Assembly: GCA_017453305.1 (NCBI GenBank)
Contig: JAFTKJ010000023.1
Span: 1 to 63,000 of the forward strand
Source of the DNA: Clostridia bacterium
GTDB taxonomy: Bacteria; Bacillota; Clostridia; Oscillospirales; CAG-272
Direction: 5' to 3'
DNA length: 63,000 nt
Positions 48,590-57,266 of the stretch are shown here, piece by piece. Both the position numbers and the translations under genes were made by a program. Under the pieces are notes generated by a model, which was not told the DNA's origin, did no database searches, and was given only the letters and a program-made list of their open reading frames with translations. The stretch's first letter is position 1. Each line of letters opens with the position of its first letter.

Positions 48590-50251
48590 TCATTTGCACT
48601 CGGTCACTTTCTCCCGCAAACCGAGCAAATAAGGTACCGAGACCGAAAGCTCGTCAATCTCCATATCAGCAAAACGTTGTGTCAAGCGCAGATCCGCCGC
48701 CAGCTCTCCGCAAATACCAATCCAGCCACCGCGTTGATGGATCGCCTGCGCCGCATGCCCGATCAGACGAAGGACAGGCTCACTGTTTTCTTCGCAAAGG
48801 GAGGTCAAGCTTGGATTTTGCCGATCTGCCGCTAAGGTGTATTGCAACAAGTCGTTCGTTCCCACCGAGAAAAAATCCACCTCTTTGGCAAGCTCCTCAC
48901 TCATCACTGCCGCAGCAGGCGTTTCGATCATGATTCCAAACTCCAGCCCCTCGTCATAACGTACCCCCTCGCGACGCAGCTCCGCTTTACACTCCTCCAG
49001 AATTCTACGGCTGGCACGCACCTCTTCAACGCTGACCACCATGGGGAGCATAAGCGAGATATTGCCGCAAGCACTGGCGCGCAAAATGGCACGCAACTGC
49101 GTTTTGAATACTTGTTCTCGCGCAAGACAGATACGAATTCCACGAAAACCGAGTGCGGGGTTTTCCTCCGGTTTAAGATCAAAATAGTCGATCTGCTTAT
49201 CTGCACCAATATCCAGTGTGCGGATCACAATTCGCTTTCCCTGCATGCGCGAAACGATACGGAGATAATTTTGCAAAAGCTCCTCCTCACTGGGATATCG
49301 ATCCAGCGAGAGATATAAGAGCTCACTGCGTAACAGCCCAATGCCATCCGCCCCGTTGAGAAGTGCCGAGGAAGCCTCCTCTTCTCCACCCACGTTGGCA
49401 TAGATCAGCATGCGGTGACCCCCACGTGTAATGGCAGGCTTGTTGATCAAGGATCGCAGATACCGTTCGTGCTCCTTGGCAATTTCGCTCGCCTTTCCCT
49501 GCCGTTCGTAAAAGGCACGTTGTTCTTCTGCAGAGGGAGCGACCGTTAAGCTTCCGTTGGCGGCATCCAAAAGCCCCATTTTTCCGTTGTGGTCAAGATC
49601 TATCTCCCCCACTCCAACAAGTGCAGGAATACCCATAGCGCGTGCCAGAATCGCAGTATGGGAATTAGAGGAGCCCTCAAACGTCACAAACCCTAACAGG
49701 CGTTCCTTTTCCAGCACCATTGTTTGCGAAGGAGTCAGATCTCGCGCAACGAGGATATATCGTTCTTCGGAAGGGTTCTCCATACTCGACTGAGCCCCCG
49801 AGAGGTGGTGTAAAAGCTGCTGGGCGATATCCCCCATATCCGCGGCACGTGCCGAGAGGTATGGGTCGTTGAGCCCCTTGAGCATATCACAGTACGTGCG
49901 TACAGTCGTTTCCACCGCAACCTCGGCACTCGCACCATCCAGGATCGCCGCATCCAATCCCTCGGAAAAATCCTCATCCGTCAGAAGCATGGCATGAATG
50001 GCAAAGATCTCTGCCTCCGCCGCTCCAATTTCGCTCCTTGCTTTTTCCTGTAAAAGAAGGAGCGCCTTGCGTGTCTTTTCAATGGCAGAGTGCAGGCGTT
50101 CCAGTTCCTCATGAGGCGTACGAATCTTATGAGGAGAAGCTACAGCACCACTTTCCCTCTGCTCCAAAAAGCGCAATGGCCCTGCGGTACAGCCACTCCC
50201 AATTCCAACACCCCGAAATACGATACCGCTTTTTTGTTCATTCATATTCAT
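48590..50251 (-). CDS. ptsI: PTS enzyme I (phosphoenolpyruvate-protein phosphotransferase)
   Basis: A 553-residue enzyme I. The phospho-His is H197 in GSNSHTAILARAMGIPALVG; the C-terminal PEP-binding barrel holds GIGLLRSELLYL, GFRGIRICLAREQVF and FFSVGTNDLLQYTLA. It takes phosphate from PEP and gives it to HPr. The ATG overlaps the end of the HPr gene by 14 nt, so the two are made together. Length fits the family (about 570). Confidence 0.95.
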   Translation of the reverse strand: MNMNEQKSGIVFRGVGIGSGCTAGPLRFLEQRESGAVASPHKIRTPHEELERLHSAIEKTRKALLLLQEKARSEIGAAEAEIFAIHAMLLTDEDFSEGLDAAILDGASAEVAVETTVRTYCDMLKGLNDPYLSARAADMGDIAQQLLHHLSGAQSSMENPSEERYILVARDLTPSQTMVLEKERLLGFVTFEGSSNSHTAILARAMGIPALVGVGEIDLDHNGKMGLLDAANGSLTVAPSAEEQRAFYERQGKASEIAKEHERYLRSLINKPAITRGGHRMLIYANVGGEEEASSALLNGADGIGLLRSELLYLSLDRYPSEEELLQNYLRIVSRMQGKRIVIRTLDIGADKQIDYFDLKPEENPALGFRGIRICLAREQVFKTQLRAILRASACGNISLMLPMVVSVEEVRASRRILEECKAELRREGVRYDEGLEFGIMIETPAAAVMSEELAKEVDFFSVGTNDLLQYTLAADRQNPSLTSLCEENSEPVLRLIGHAAQAIHQRGGWIGICGELAADLRLTQRFADMEIDELSVSVPYLLGLREKVTECK

Positions 50252-50525
50252 TGATCGGCACCCCGTTGCCCCATTGCTCCTTGCAAAAGCGCTCCATCTC
50301 GGCGCACGCCTGCTCCTCGTCCTCTCCGCTGATGCAAAAGGTCAACATTGTTCCCTTTTGGGCACCAAGACTCATCAGGGCAAGCAACCTCTTACAGTCC
50401 ACTTCCTTTTTATCGGTCTTTACAAGAATCTGCGACGTATATCGCTTGGCATAGGTGGCCAGGCGCCCGGCAGGTCGTGCATGCATCCCGTTTTCATCCT
50501 GTACGGCAAAGGTAAATTCTTTCAT
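50238..50525 (-). CDS. ptsH: PTS phosphocarrier HPr lacking Ser46
   Basis: A 95-residue HPr. The catalytic H15 sits in GMHARPAG, exactly at position 15. The regulatory site normally Ser46 (KSIMGVMSLG) reads CKRLLALMSLG, with Arg46; Ser52 of the following MSLG is present. In low-GC Gram-positive bacteria HPr kinase phosphorylates Ser46 for carbon catabolite control, so this copy should not respond. The start at 50525 has ACGGAG upstream; a longer frame is not supported. It is the first gene of the operon HPr-EI-IIA-IIBC. Confidence 0.92.
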   Translation of the reverse strand: MKEFTFAVQDENGMHARPAGRLATYAKRYTSQILVKTDKKEVDCKRLLALMSLGAQKGTMLTFCISGEDEEQACAEMERFCKEQWGNGVPINEYE

Positions 50526-50651
50526 AAGCATCTCCGTTCCGCAACGGCAAAGCAATTGCGCGTTGCAAAAAAATCCTACGCTGTTATTTTTCCTGTTTGG
50601 CGGCGCATTATGCATTTGAAAAAAAATTGCCGTAAAAGAAGCTCCAAACGC

Positions 50652-50680
50652 TTGACAGACGTCAATTTTTTTGATATACT
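50652..50680 (+). promoter_or_regulatory. promoter of the TIM-barrel isomerase with an inverted repeat
   Basis: TTGACA (50652-50657), a 17-nt spacer and TATACT (50675-50680). The -35 box is part of TTGAC-AGAC-GTCAA, an inverted repeat that could be an operator. Confidence 0.8.
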
Positions 50681-50727
50681 TTAGTTGATTTCACCCCCCA
50701 CGGGAAAATGATAAAGGAGATAAGATT

Positions 50728-51516
50728 ATGAAAATCGGTGCACAACTTTATACCTTACACGATTATTGCAAAACGCTGGACGATTTTGCAGAAACGCTGA
50801 AAAAAGTTGCAGACATGGGCTACACCGCCGTTCAGGTTTCCGGAACCTGCGACTTTGAGGCTGAGTGGCTTGCAGAGCAGCTCAAAAAGAACGGCTTGGT
50901 ATGCCCCCTGACACACACCAAGTACGATAAGATCCTGAATGAAACCGAAAAGACCATTGCCGAGCACACCGTGTTTGGCTGTGACCATATCGGTCTTGGC
51001 GCTCTTCCCGGCATCTGGGATAAGGACGAGGCGGCACGCGAGGCTGCAGCACGCAAATTTGCTGTAGAATCCAAGGCTGCAGCACAGACCATTGCCAAAG
51101 CAGGCAAGCTCTTTATGTACCACAACCATCATTACGAGTACATGACCTCGGTGGACGGCAAAAACGTTATGAAATATCTTGCGGACGAATTCGCCCCCAA
51201 TGAGCTTGGCTTTACGCTGGATACCTATTGGGTAAAGGCCGGCGGATGTGATCCCGTTGAGGAGATCAACCGTCTTTCGGGCAGACTCCCCTGCGTGCAC
51301 TTTAAGGACTACAAGCTGGAGGCAGACGGCACCAACCACTACACCTGGTGCGGCGACGGTATCCTCGACTTTGAAAAGATCGGTGACGCGCTGGTAGCGG
51401 CAGGCACCGAATACGTATTCATCGAGCAGGACAGCACCTTCCCTGATGAGCCCAATCCTTTTGTTTGCCTTGCAAACAGCCGCGGATACCTCAAATCCCT
51501 TGGATTTAAGTTCTGA
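50728..51516 (+). CDS. sugar phosphate isomerase/epimerase (xylose isomerase-like TIM barrel)
   Basis: A 262-residue AP-endonuclease-2-type barrel. Likely metal ligands come from YHNHHYEY, LGFTLDTYWVKAGG, PCVHFKDY and EYVFIEQD. Such proteins interconvert sugar or inositol derivatives; substrate unknown. It is the kind of partner usually found with Gfo/Idh dehydrogenases, one of which is at 57.3 kb but not in the same operon. AAAGGAG precedes the ATG. Single gene. Confidence 0.88.
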   Translation: MKIGAQLYTLHDYCKTLDDFAETLKKVADMGYTAVQVSGTCDFEAEWLAEQLKKNGLVCPLTHTKYDKILNETEKTIAEHTVFGCDHIGLGALPGIWDKDEAAREAAARKFAVESKAAAQTIAKAGKLFMYHNHHYEYMTSVDGKNVMKYLADEFAPNELGFTLDTYWVKAGGCDPVEEINRLSGRLPCVHFKDYKLEADGTNHYTWCGDGILDFEKIGDALVAAGTEYVFIEQDSTFPDEPNPFVCLANSRGYLKSLGFKF

Positions 51517-51537
51517 TCTGCCGATCAAAAAACATAA

Positions 51538-51580
51538 GCAGAGTGCCCCAAATGCGTTTTTGCATTTGGGGCACTCTGCT
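51538..51580 (+). terminator. bidirectional terminator, 18-bp stem
   Basis: An 18-bp perfect stem (51538-51555 with 51562-51579) with a GTTTTT loop, between convergent genes. Confidence 0.88.
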
Positions 51581-51589
51581 TTGTTCTGA

Positions 51590-51916
51590 TTAGCGATAGT
51601 AAACGTAATACACGATGATGGTGCGCTCCTTGCCACCGTGCTCTAAATCGGGAGCAGTGATAACAACGCCGTCCTTGGAGAGCAGCTCCCACGCCTGCAT
51701 CTGCTCGATCTTGCAACGCAGAAGAACGTCCGAGGAGGCAAACACCAACAACTCATCGTCGCGAATGTTCAAGCCACCGTTTCTGCCAATGACCTCGTCA
51801 ACGTCGTTGATCTTTTCGGTCACGTAGCGGATGTGGTGATTTGCCATTTGCCGCGCCATATCCCAACGGTAGCGCTTGCTGTTGGGATCTTTTTTTCGGG
51901 AAAACAGTTTAAACAT
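51590..51916 (-). CDS. conserved hypothetical protein, 108 residues
   Basis: I do not recognise a family. The protein is soluble, with a basic N-terminus (KLFSRKKDPNSKRYRWDMARQM) and a predicted alpha/beta middle ending in TIIVYYVYYR. It has no Cys cluster or catalytic motif. AAAAGGAG precedes the ATG. It follows the methyltransferase gene by 25 nt as the last gene of a leftward operon headed by the Xaa-Pro peptidase. Confidence 0.75.
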   Translation of the reverse strand: MFKLFSRKKDPNSKRYRWDMARQMANHHIRYVTEKINDVDEVIGRNGGLNIRDDELLVFASSDVLLRCKIEQMQAWELLSKDGVVITAPDLEHGGKERTIIVYYVYYR

Positions 51917-51941
51917 ATTCTATCTCCTTTTATCCCGTTCA

Positions 51942-53123
51942 TCAAAATGATACCTTTTGCTCTCCCACCAAAAAGGCTTTGGCGGCAAGGTATTCCTCAT
52001 AGAGGCGCTTTGCCGTGGCAGAGTCGGGATCGAAATTTTTCTTTTTCAAAGCACGAAGCATCACGTTCTTTGGCGTTTCCTCGGGATCGATCAATTCCAG
52101 CGCACAAACGGAGTATCCACTCGCCTCCAATCGCTTCAGGCGCAGAGCATCGGTTGCCGCGTCGCACAGCTTTTGGCGCAGCATGGAATGCTCGGTGATA
52201 AAGGAAAGCGCCTCACATTTGATGGTATGGTTCATTTCGTGATGACAACAGGGCGTGGAAAGAATGACATCAGTCCCCCACTCGGTCGCCTTGTTCAAAA
52301 CGAAATCGGTCGCCACGTCGCAGGCGTGCAGGGAGATCACCAGATGCACGTGCTCGTCGCATTGATATTTGTTGACATCCATGCAAAGGAACTCCAAGCC
52401 GTTAAAGCCGAGTGACCGTGCCACCTCGTTGCAATGCTGTACCACGTCGGGCTTGAGATCCACCCCCGTCATGCGCACCCTTCTTTTCAGCACGTTGGCA
52501 AAATAATGGTACGCCGCAAAGGAAAGATAACTCTTGCCGCAACAAAGATCGCAAATGCGTAGCTCTCCATCCACAGGCAAACTCGCAAGGCAATCGCGGA
52601 TCAGCTCCAAAAAGCGATTGATCTGACGAAACTTGGATTGCCTTTTGTCCTTGACGCGTCCGCTTGCATCGCTGACGTCAAGCAGCTTTAAAAAAGGCTC
52701 GTCGCCACGCAGAATGTAGGATTTTTCACGGTTATTACCGGCCACGTCCGCTTTGGGCGCATCCAAGCTCTGCAAAGCGCGTAACAGCTTCTCCGCACCG
52801 ATCAGCGTCACCTTTCCCCCCTTGGAACGGCGAAGTTCACACTCCCCCACCGTGGTCAAAAGGTTGACCTGGGCATATCCTTCGACAAGAGAGGCAAAGC
52901 GCTGTACGTTTGGCATCTCAATGTTCTCATGCATCGCCTTGTGATCGGCTCGCAAAGTCTCCGCTTGTGCAACCGTTTTTTCACCCAAACGGCGCAACGT
53001 AAGTGTCATACGTACGTTTTCACGATCGTCCGGTTTGGAAAAGACTGCTTTTTTCAGCGTTCCGCCACACGAAGCAAGCGAGATCAATTCTCCCATGCGC
53101 AAAAATTGCTCATTCGGCATCAT
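51942..53123 (-). CDS. SAM-dependent methyltransferase (Methyltransf_32-like)
   Basis: A 393-residue protein. The N-terminal 180 residues are poorly conserved; the SAM site is RICDLCCGKSYLSFA with GVDLKPDVV after it. SLHACDVATDFVL and STPCCHHEMN match the METTL25/Methyltransf_32 group, where the substrate may be RNA or protein. A Cys pair follows the SAM loop. Its ATG overlaps the plsY stop (ATGA). Confidence 0.82.
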   Translation of the reverse strand: MMPNEQFLRMGELISLASCGGTLKKAVFSKPDDRENVRMTLTLRRLGEKTVAQAETLRADHKAMHENIEMPNVQRFASLVEGYAQVNLLTTVGECELRRSKGGKVTLIGAEKLLRALQSLDAPKADVAGNNREKSYILRGDEPFLKLLDVSDASGRVKDKRQSKFRQINRFLELIRDCLASLPVDGELRICDLCCGKSYLSFAAYHYFANVLKRRVRMTGVDLKPDVVQHCNEVARSLGFNGLEFLCMDVNKYQCDEHVHLVISLHACDVATDFVLNKATEWGTDVILSTPCCHHEMNHTIKCEALSFITEHSMLRQKLCDAATDALRLKRLEASGYSVCALELIDPEETPKNVMLRALKKKNFDPDSATAKRLYEEYLAAKAFLVGEQKVSF

Positions 53124-53860
53124 GTATCTCCTCCGTTCCGATCATTTTGGAAAAAGGCGGAGAAAAAGAATTTTTCTTCCTTCCCTGCTTGAATCCGTTT
53201 GAAATTTTCGCGGTGTGCATACAGCAAAAAGGCTGTTCCAAACACCGCCATAGCAACGTGCAAGCCAAGGTTGGCAAAGGCGTTGACAAGGAGCGGAAAC
53301 AGTAAGGAAATTGCCATCGACCCAAAAGCAACCAGTTTGGTGGCAAACACCGCAAGCAGGAAGATCAGCAGCAACGGTAAAAATACGAAAGGGTGAATGG
53401 CGAGCGCCACACCAAGCATCGTCACCACGCCCTTGCCGCCACGCAAACGGTGAAAGAGCGGAAAAATATTGCCAAAAATGACAAAAAAGCTTGCAATCGC
53501 AGAGCCGTTGAAGCCCCAGATGAATCGCCCGGCCAAAACGCTTATGTAGCCGAGCACAAATTCCGCAAAGAAGATTGCAATGGCAGCACCTCTTCCATAC
53601 GCGCAGAATGCATTGTGCATACCCGCATTCTTGCTGCCAAGCTCGCGCAGGTCGCTTCCAAAAAAGCGCTTGGAGATCAGGATCGCCGGGCAGATACTAC
53701 CCAGCAGATATGCGGCAGCGATGCAAAGTATAGCCCCCACGATGTTGACGGCAATGCTTTGGTTGACAGACAGACCGCATTGCAGGATCAACCAATCTAC
53801 CAGGTTCCAGATCCTGTGCACCACGGATGTATCTGCCGCTGCAGTCAATAAAACACTCAT
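53120..53860 (-). CDS. plsY: glycerol-3-phosphate acyltransferase PlsY
   Basis: A 246-residue membrane protein. PlsY motifs are visible: YLLGSICPAILI, DLRELGSKNAG, LRGGKGV and HRENFKRIQAGKEEK. It uses acyl-phosphate to acylate glycerol-3-phosphate, the first step of phospholipid synthesis. An N-terminal extension of about 35 residues carries an extra segment, compared with about 200 residues usually. It overlaps the methyltransferase gene and follows the peptidase gene by 10 nt. Confidence 0.92.
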   Translation of the reverse strand: MSVLLTAAADTSVVHRIWNLVDWLILQCGLSVNQSIAVNIVGAILCIAAAYLLGSICPAILISKRFFGSDLRELGSKNAGMHNAFCAYGRGAAIAIFFAEFVLGYISVLAGRFIWGFNGSAIASFFVIFGNIFPLFHRLRGGKGVVTMLGVALAIHPFVFLPLLLIFLLAVFATKLVAFGSMAISLLFPLLVNAFANLGLHVAMAVFGTAFLLYAHRENFKRIQAGKEEKFFFSAFFQNDRNGGDT

Positions 53861-53870
53861 AATTCCTCCG

Positions 53871-54950
53871 TTAAAACAGCTCTATCATTTCCTTGGGACT
53901 CTTGGTAAAGTTGCGGATACTTCCGTCGTTGCAAACAGCAACCATGTCCTCAATACGGCATCCGTACTTTCCTTCTATGTAAATTCCGGGCTCAAAGGTC
54001 ACCACGTGTCCGCGCTCCAACACACTATCTTCAGCAGCCGCCGAGGAAAGTCGTGGGTCCTCATGGATGAACATACCGACACCGTGTCCGAGGGAGTGAC
54101 CAAAGCATCCCTTGTATCCCGCGCCGTCAATCATATTGCGCGCAATGGCATCCAGCTCTCTGCAACGCACTCCCTCCTGCGCCGCCTCAAGCGCCGCCTT
54201 TTGTGCGGAGAGCACAGTCCGGTACAGCTTTTTCATATCCGCATCAGCACGTCCCAAAACGACGGTGCGCGTCATATCCGAGCAATAGCCGTTGACGCGT
54301 GCGCCAAAATCCATGGTCAAAAAGCCCTTTTCCAGCGTTTGATAGCGCGGCACGCCGTGCGGACGCGAGGAATTGCTTCCGGAGACGGCGATGGTATCAA
54401 ACGCCAGCCCCTCGGCACCGTTGCGGCGCATATAAAATTCCAGCTCCAGCGCGACCTCGATCTCGGTCATTTTTGGCGTCATGCACTTCAACACGTGTGC
54501 AAATGCCGCATCGGTCAGCTCTTGCGCGCGTGCGATCGCTTCCAGCTCACCGTCGTCCTTGTGCACACGAAGTTTTTTGAGGAATGCCGAGGCCTCTCCC
54601 GTCAGCTCTGCATCACCGAACGTGGCACGATAGCGCTCAAAAGCCGCATAAGAAACAGAATCACCCTCAAGCGCCACGCGATGGCAGGCATGCTTGTGCA
54701 ACAACTCCTGCAAAGCGGTCATTTGCCCCTGCATAGGGAGCATGACCTGCATCTCCTTGGTAACTTGCGCACGTGCCGCCTCCACGTAACGGGAATCCGT
54801 CAAAAGATAAGACTCCTCACGCGTCACCAAAACGACGCCGTCGTCAAAGTCGAAGTCTGACAGATAGCGTTGATTGAGCTTGTTGGTAATAATTGCGGCA
54901 TCGTAATTATTTTCGATCAATAAGGCTTGAAAATTTGATAAATGTGACAT
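53871..54950 (-). CDS. Xaa-Pro aminopeptidase (M24B)
   Basis: A 359-residue 'pita-bread' metallopeptidase. Metal ligands are in DFGARVNGYCSDMTRT (two Asp), GHSLGHGVGMFIHE (His), FEPGIYIEG (Glu) and RIEDMV (Glu). It removes N-terminal residues before proline and likely acts in the cytoplasm. AAAGGGG precedes the ATG at 54950. It heads the operon with plsY, the methyltransferase and the hypothetical gene. Confidence 0.92.
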   Translation of the reverse strand: MSHLSNFQALLIENNYDAAIITNKLNQRYLSDFDFDDGVVLVTREESYLLTDSRYVEAARAQVTKEMQVMLPMQGQMTALQELLHKHACHRVALEGDSVSYAAFERYRATFGDAELTGEASAFLKKLRVHKDDGELEAIARAQELTDAAFAHVLKCMTPKMTEIEVALELEFYMRRNGAEGLAFDTIAVSGSNSSRPHGVPRYQTLEKGFLTMDFGARVNGYCSDMTRTVVLGRADADMKKLYRTVLSAQKAALEAAQEGVRCRELDAIARNMIDGAGYKGCFGHSLGHGVGMFIHEDPRLSSAAAEDSVLERGHVVTFEPGIYIEGKYGCRIEDMVAVCNDGSIRNFTKSPKEMIELF

Positions 54951-54980
54951 ATAAAATCCCCTTTGCGTTTTTACCCCTTT

Positions 54981-54989
54981 ATTATATCA
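54981..54989 (-). promoter_or_regulatory. extended -10 promoter of the peptidase-plsY operon
   Basis: On the minus strand TGATATAAT is a TGn-extended -10 box about 30 nt before the start codon. The -35 region (TATACT) is poor. Confidence 0.6.
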
Positions 54990-55044
54990 CAACTTTGTAA
55001 AAAAGTATAGTCCAAATAAAAAATTTTTTCCTCGCTCCAACGTT

Positions 55045-55077
55045 CCGACAAAATTATCGCGCGCATGGCGGTATAAT
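55045..55077 (+). promoter_or_regulatory. likely spoIIG promoter with a long spacer
   Basis: TATAAT (55072-55077) is preceded by CCGACA (55045-55050) at 21 nt. The B. subtilis spoIIG promoter is known for a 22-nt spacer and needs Spo0A. The minus-strand TGTCGGA at 55044-55050 matches six of seven bases of the 0A box (TGTCGAA). This is inference. Confidence 0.5.
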
Positions 55078-55102
55078 AAAAGAAAAAACGATGGGAGTAC
55101 AT

Positions 55103-55963
55103 ATGCAACAAGACGTTTATATCGACTTATATTTTTTGATCAACACGAGCATGAATCTACTCTGCCTTGTATTAACAGCCTTGCTTCTGCACCGCAAAAT
55201 TCGTCGATGGCGCGCCATCCTCGGAGCGGCTGTGGGAGGCGTATACGCAATTGTCGCGTTGCTGTTTGGCAGCGGCGGCGTGCTCGGCTTTGTCTCCGAT
55301 TGTGCCGTCGCGTTCGTCATGTGCGTAATCACCTTCGTCACCAAACGATGTAGCGTTTGGCGTCTGCTGCAATGCACGGCGGTACAGATGCTGACCTCCA
55401 TGATCCTTGGCGGCGTTATGACGGCGCTGTACAGCATGCTCAATCGCCTACATCTCCCTTTCGAAGCATTGCAAGGCGACAATCTGTCGGTGTGGTCGCT
55501 TGCCATTCTGAGTGCGGTCTCGGGGCTGATCACCGCGTTTGGAGGTCGATTCTTCGGTTTTTCACAAAAAGCAAAAAGTGTAAAAATTCGCGCGGTCGTG
55601 TTTGGTAAGGAGCTCACCCTTCTCGCCATGGTGGACACAGGGAACCTGCTAAGAGACCCTGTAAGCGGCCGTAGCGTCATTGTAGCCGAAGAGGAGCAAC
55701 TACTCGCCATACTGCCCAAAAGCCTCTCTGAGGCGCTGAAAAGCCCCTCTGCGGAGCGTTGGCTATCCGAGCGCGCCTACAACAGCCGAATTCGCATCAT
55801 TCCAACACATACCGCCGCAGGAACACGCATGCTCCCCGCCATCGTTCCCGATTCCGTAACCATCACCGATGCGGACGGCGCCTACCCTGCCGATTATCTC
55901 ATCGCCCCCGCAAAGCTCGGGGAAAACGCGCACGGCTTTGACGCCGTGATTGCAATGGATTAA
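55103..55963 (+). CDS. spoIIGA: sigma-E processing peptidase SpoIIGA
   Basis: A 286-residue protein with five membrane segments (residues 1-155) and a cytoplasmic aspartic-protease domain with [15 protein letters not shown] (active D178). It cleaves the pro-sequence of sigma-E in the mother cell after engulfment signals. GGGAG lies 5 nt before the ATG at 55103. The stop is 20 nt before sigE, as in B. subtilis. Confidence 0.93.
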   Translation: MQQDVYIDLYFLINTSMNLLCLVLTALLLHRKIRRWRAILGAAVGGVYAIVALLFGSGGVLGFVSDCAVAFVMCVITFVTKRCSVWRLLQCTAVQMLTSMILGGVMTALYSMLNRLHLPFEALQGDNLSVWSLAILSAVSGLITAFGGRFFGFSQKAKSVKIRAVVFGKELTLLAMVDTGNLLRDPVSGRSVIVAEEEQLLAILPKSLSEALKSPSAERWLSERAYNSRIRIIPTHTAAGTRMLPAIVPDSVTITDADGAYPADYLIAPAKLGENAHGFDAVIAMD

Positions 55964-55983
55964 TTTCATTTGAGGAGGATATC

Positions 55984-56682
55984 ATGAATTTTTTCAATCG
56001 CCTGCGGCTGTCGCTTGCCGCGTTCTTCTGCAAACACAATTCCCTGTTTTACATCAACGGTCCCGACGTTCTCCCCTCTCCCCTCTCTCCTGAGAGGGAA
56101 GCAGAATGCATCGCGCATCTGGAGGATGAGAGCATGCGTTCAAAGCTGGTGGAACACAATCTGCGGCTTGTGGTCTATATTGCAAAGCGTTTTGAAAACG
56201 TGGGCACGGGCATTGAGGACCTCATCTCCATCGGCACACTTGGATTGATCAAGGCGATCAACACCTTTCGTGCCGATAAAAGCATCAAGCTTGCCACCTA
56301 TGCGTCAAGGTGCATCGAGAACGAGATCCTCATGTACATCCGTAAAAACAGCGGCCAGCGATGCGAGGTCTCCATTGACGAGCCCTTGAACGTGGATTGG
56401 GACGGCAATGAGCTGCTCCTCTCCGACGTGCTTGGCAACGACGAGGACAGCATCTCCTACGAATTGGAGCAATCGGAGGAGCGCGATCTTGTACGCCGTG
56501 CGGTGGCGCGCCTGGAGCCGCGGGAGCGAGAGCTGATCGAGCTTCGATACGGAATGCGCACGGGCGAGGAAATGACGCAAAAGGAGGTCGCCGATCTTTT
56601 GGGCATTTCGCAGTCCTACATCTCGCGCCTGGAAAAGCGCATTCTCGCCTGCCTGCGCGAGGACCTTGCCGGCAAGATATAA
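55984..56682 (+). CDS. sigE: sporulation sigma factor SigE (pro-form)
   Basis: A 232-residue sigma-70 factor. The first 25-30 residues ([22 protein letters not shown]) are the hydrophobic pro-sequence removed by SpoIIGA. Region 2 has [22 protein letters not shown] and [14 protein letters not shown], region 4 the [26 protein letters not shown]; these match SigE closely. GAGGAGG precedes the ATG. It directs mother-cell gene expression in sporulation. sigG, usually next, is absent; a terminator follows. Confidence 0.96.
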   Translation: MNFFNRLRLSLAAFFCKHNSLFYINGPDVLPSPLSPEREAECIAHLEDESMRSKLVEHNLRLVVYIAKRFENVGTGIEDLISIGTLGLIKAINTFRADKSIKLATYASRCIENEILMYIRKNSGQRCEVSIDEPLNVDWDGNELLLSDVLGNDEDSISYELEQSEERDLVRRAVARLEPRERELIELRYGMRTGEEMTQKEVADLLGISQSYISRLEKRILACLREDLAGKI

Positions 56683-56683
56683 C

Positions 56684-56716
56684 AAAAACGCCTTGGCAGA
56701 TGCCAAGGCGTTTTTT
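56684..56716 (+). terminator. terminator after sigE
   Basis: A 10-bp stem (56689-56698 with 56701-56710) with A-run before and TTTTTT after, working in both directions between convergent genes. Confidence 0.9.
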
Positions 56717-56722
56717 GATGTA

Positions 56723-57037
56723 TTAAATCATGGACTGGAAGTTTGCCATGATCTGCTCGTACGTAGCAGCAAACTCGTCGAAGTTGATGAAACCGGTTGC
56801 AATAGCGGCTACCAACAATGCAGCTACAATAACGGCAATGATCGCAAAGAGGAGCAAGCCGCAGAAGTAGGAGCGTGCAAAGCTACGGGTGTGACGGTTT
56901 TGAGCGGCAACGGCGTGAATGATCAAAAAGATCCAACCAATTACGGGAATTGCGTACAAAACCTTGCGCCAGAAGTATCCCCATCCGGAAATCGGCTTAT
57001 AGGAGCGCGGAAGCAGTTTTTCAAATTCTTTATTCAT
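56723..57037 (-). CDS. small two-segment membrane protein
   Basis: A 104-residue protein of unknown function. Two membrane segments (about 26-46 and 56-83) join through AQNRHTRSFARSYF; a hydrophilic N-terminus (FEKLLPRSYKPISGWGYFW) precedes them. It resembles small uncharacterised clostridial membrane proteins. AAAGGG precedes the ATG. Promoter at 57084-57112. Confidence 0.78.
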   Translation of the reverse strand: MNKEFEKLLPRSYKPISGWGYFWRKVLYAIPVIGWIFLIIHAVAAQNRHTRSFARSYFCGLLLFAIIAVIVAALLVAAIATGFINFDEFAATYEQIMANFQSMI

Positions 57038-57083
57038 ATCATTACCCTTTCCTCTGACCCAGTCAGAAATGTTACTACTATAA

Positions 57084-57112
57084 GATTACCATTTTATTTT
57101 GATTTTGTCAAT
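57084..57112 (-). promoter_or_regulatory. promoter of the small membrane protein gene
   Basis: On the minus strand, TTGACA (57107-57112), 17 nt, then TAATCT (57084-57089). Confidence 0.6.
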
Positions 57113-57174
57113 ATGAAATTGAAAATTTTTTTATTTTTTTTGAAAAAAAGCCGAAAAATTATGTCAAAAACCGA

Positions 57175-57203
57175 TTGAAAAGCACGAAAAAATATGGTAT
57201 CAT
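57175..57203 (+). promoter_or_regulatory. promoter of the Gfo/Idh gene
   Basis: TTGAAA (57175-57180), a 17-nt spacer and TATCAT (57198-57203), about 60 nt before the start codon. Confidence 0.7.
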
Positions 57204-57266
57204 TAATGCAGGAACAAGTCAGAGGTTCCGCGCACGTAATTTATTGTGATGAAAGGATGTCAAATC

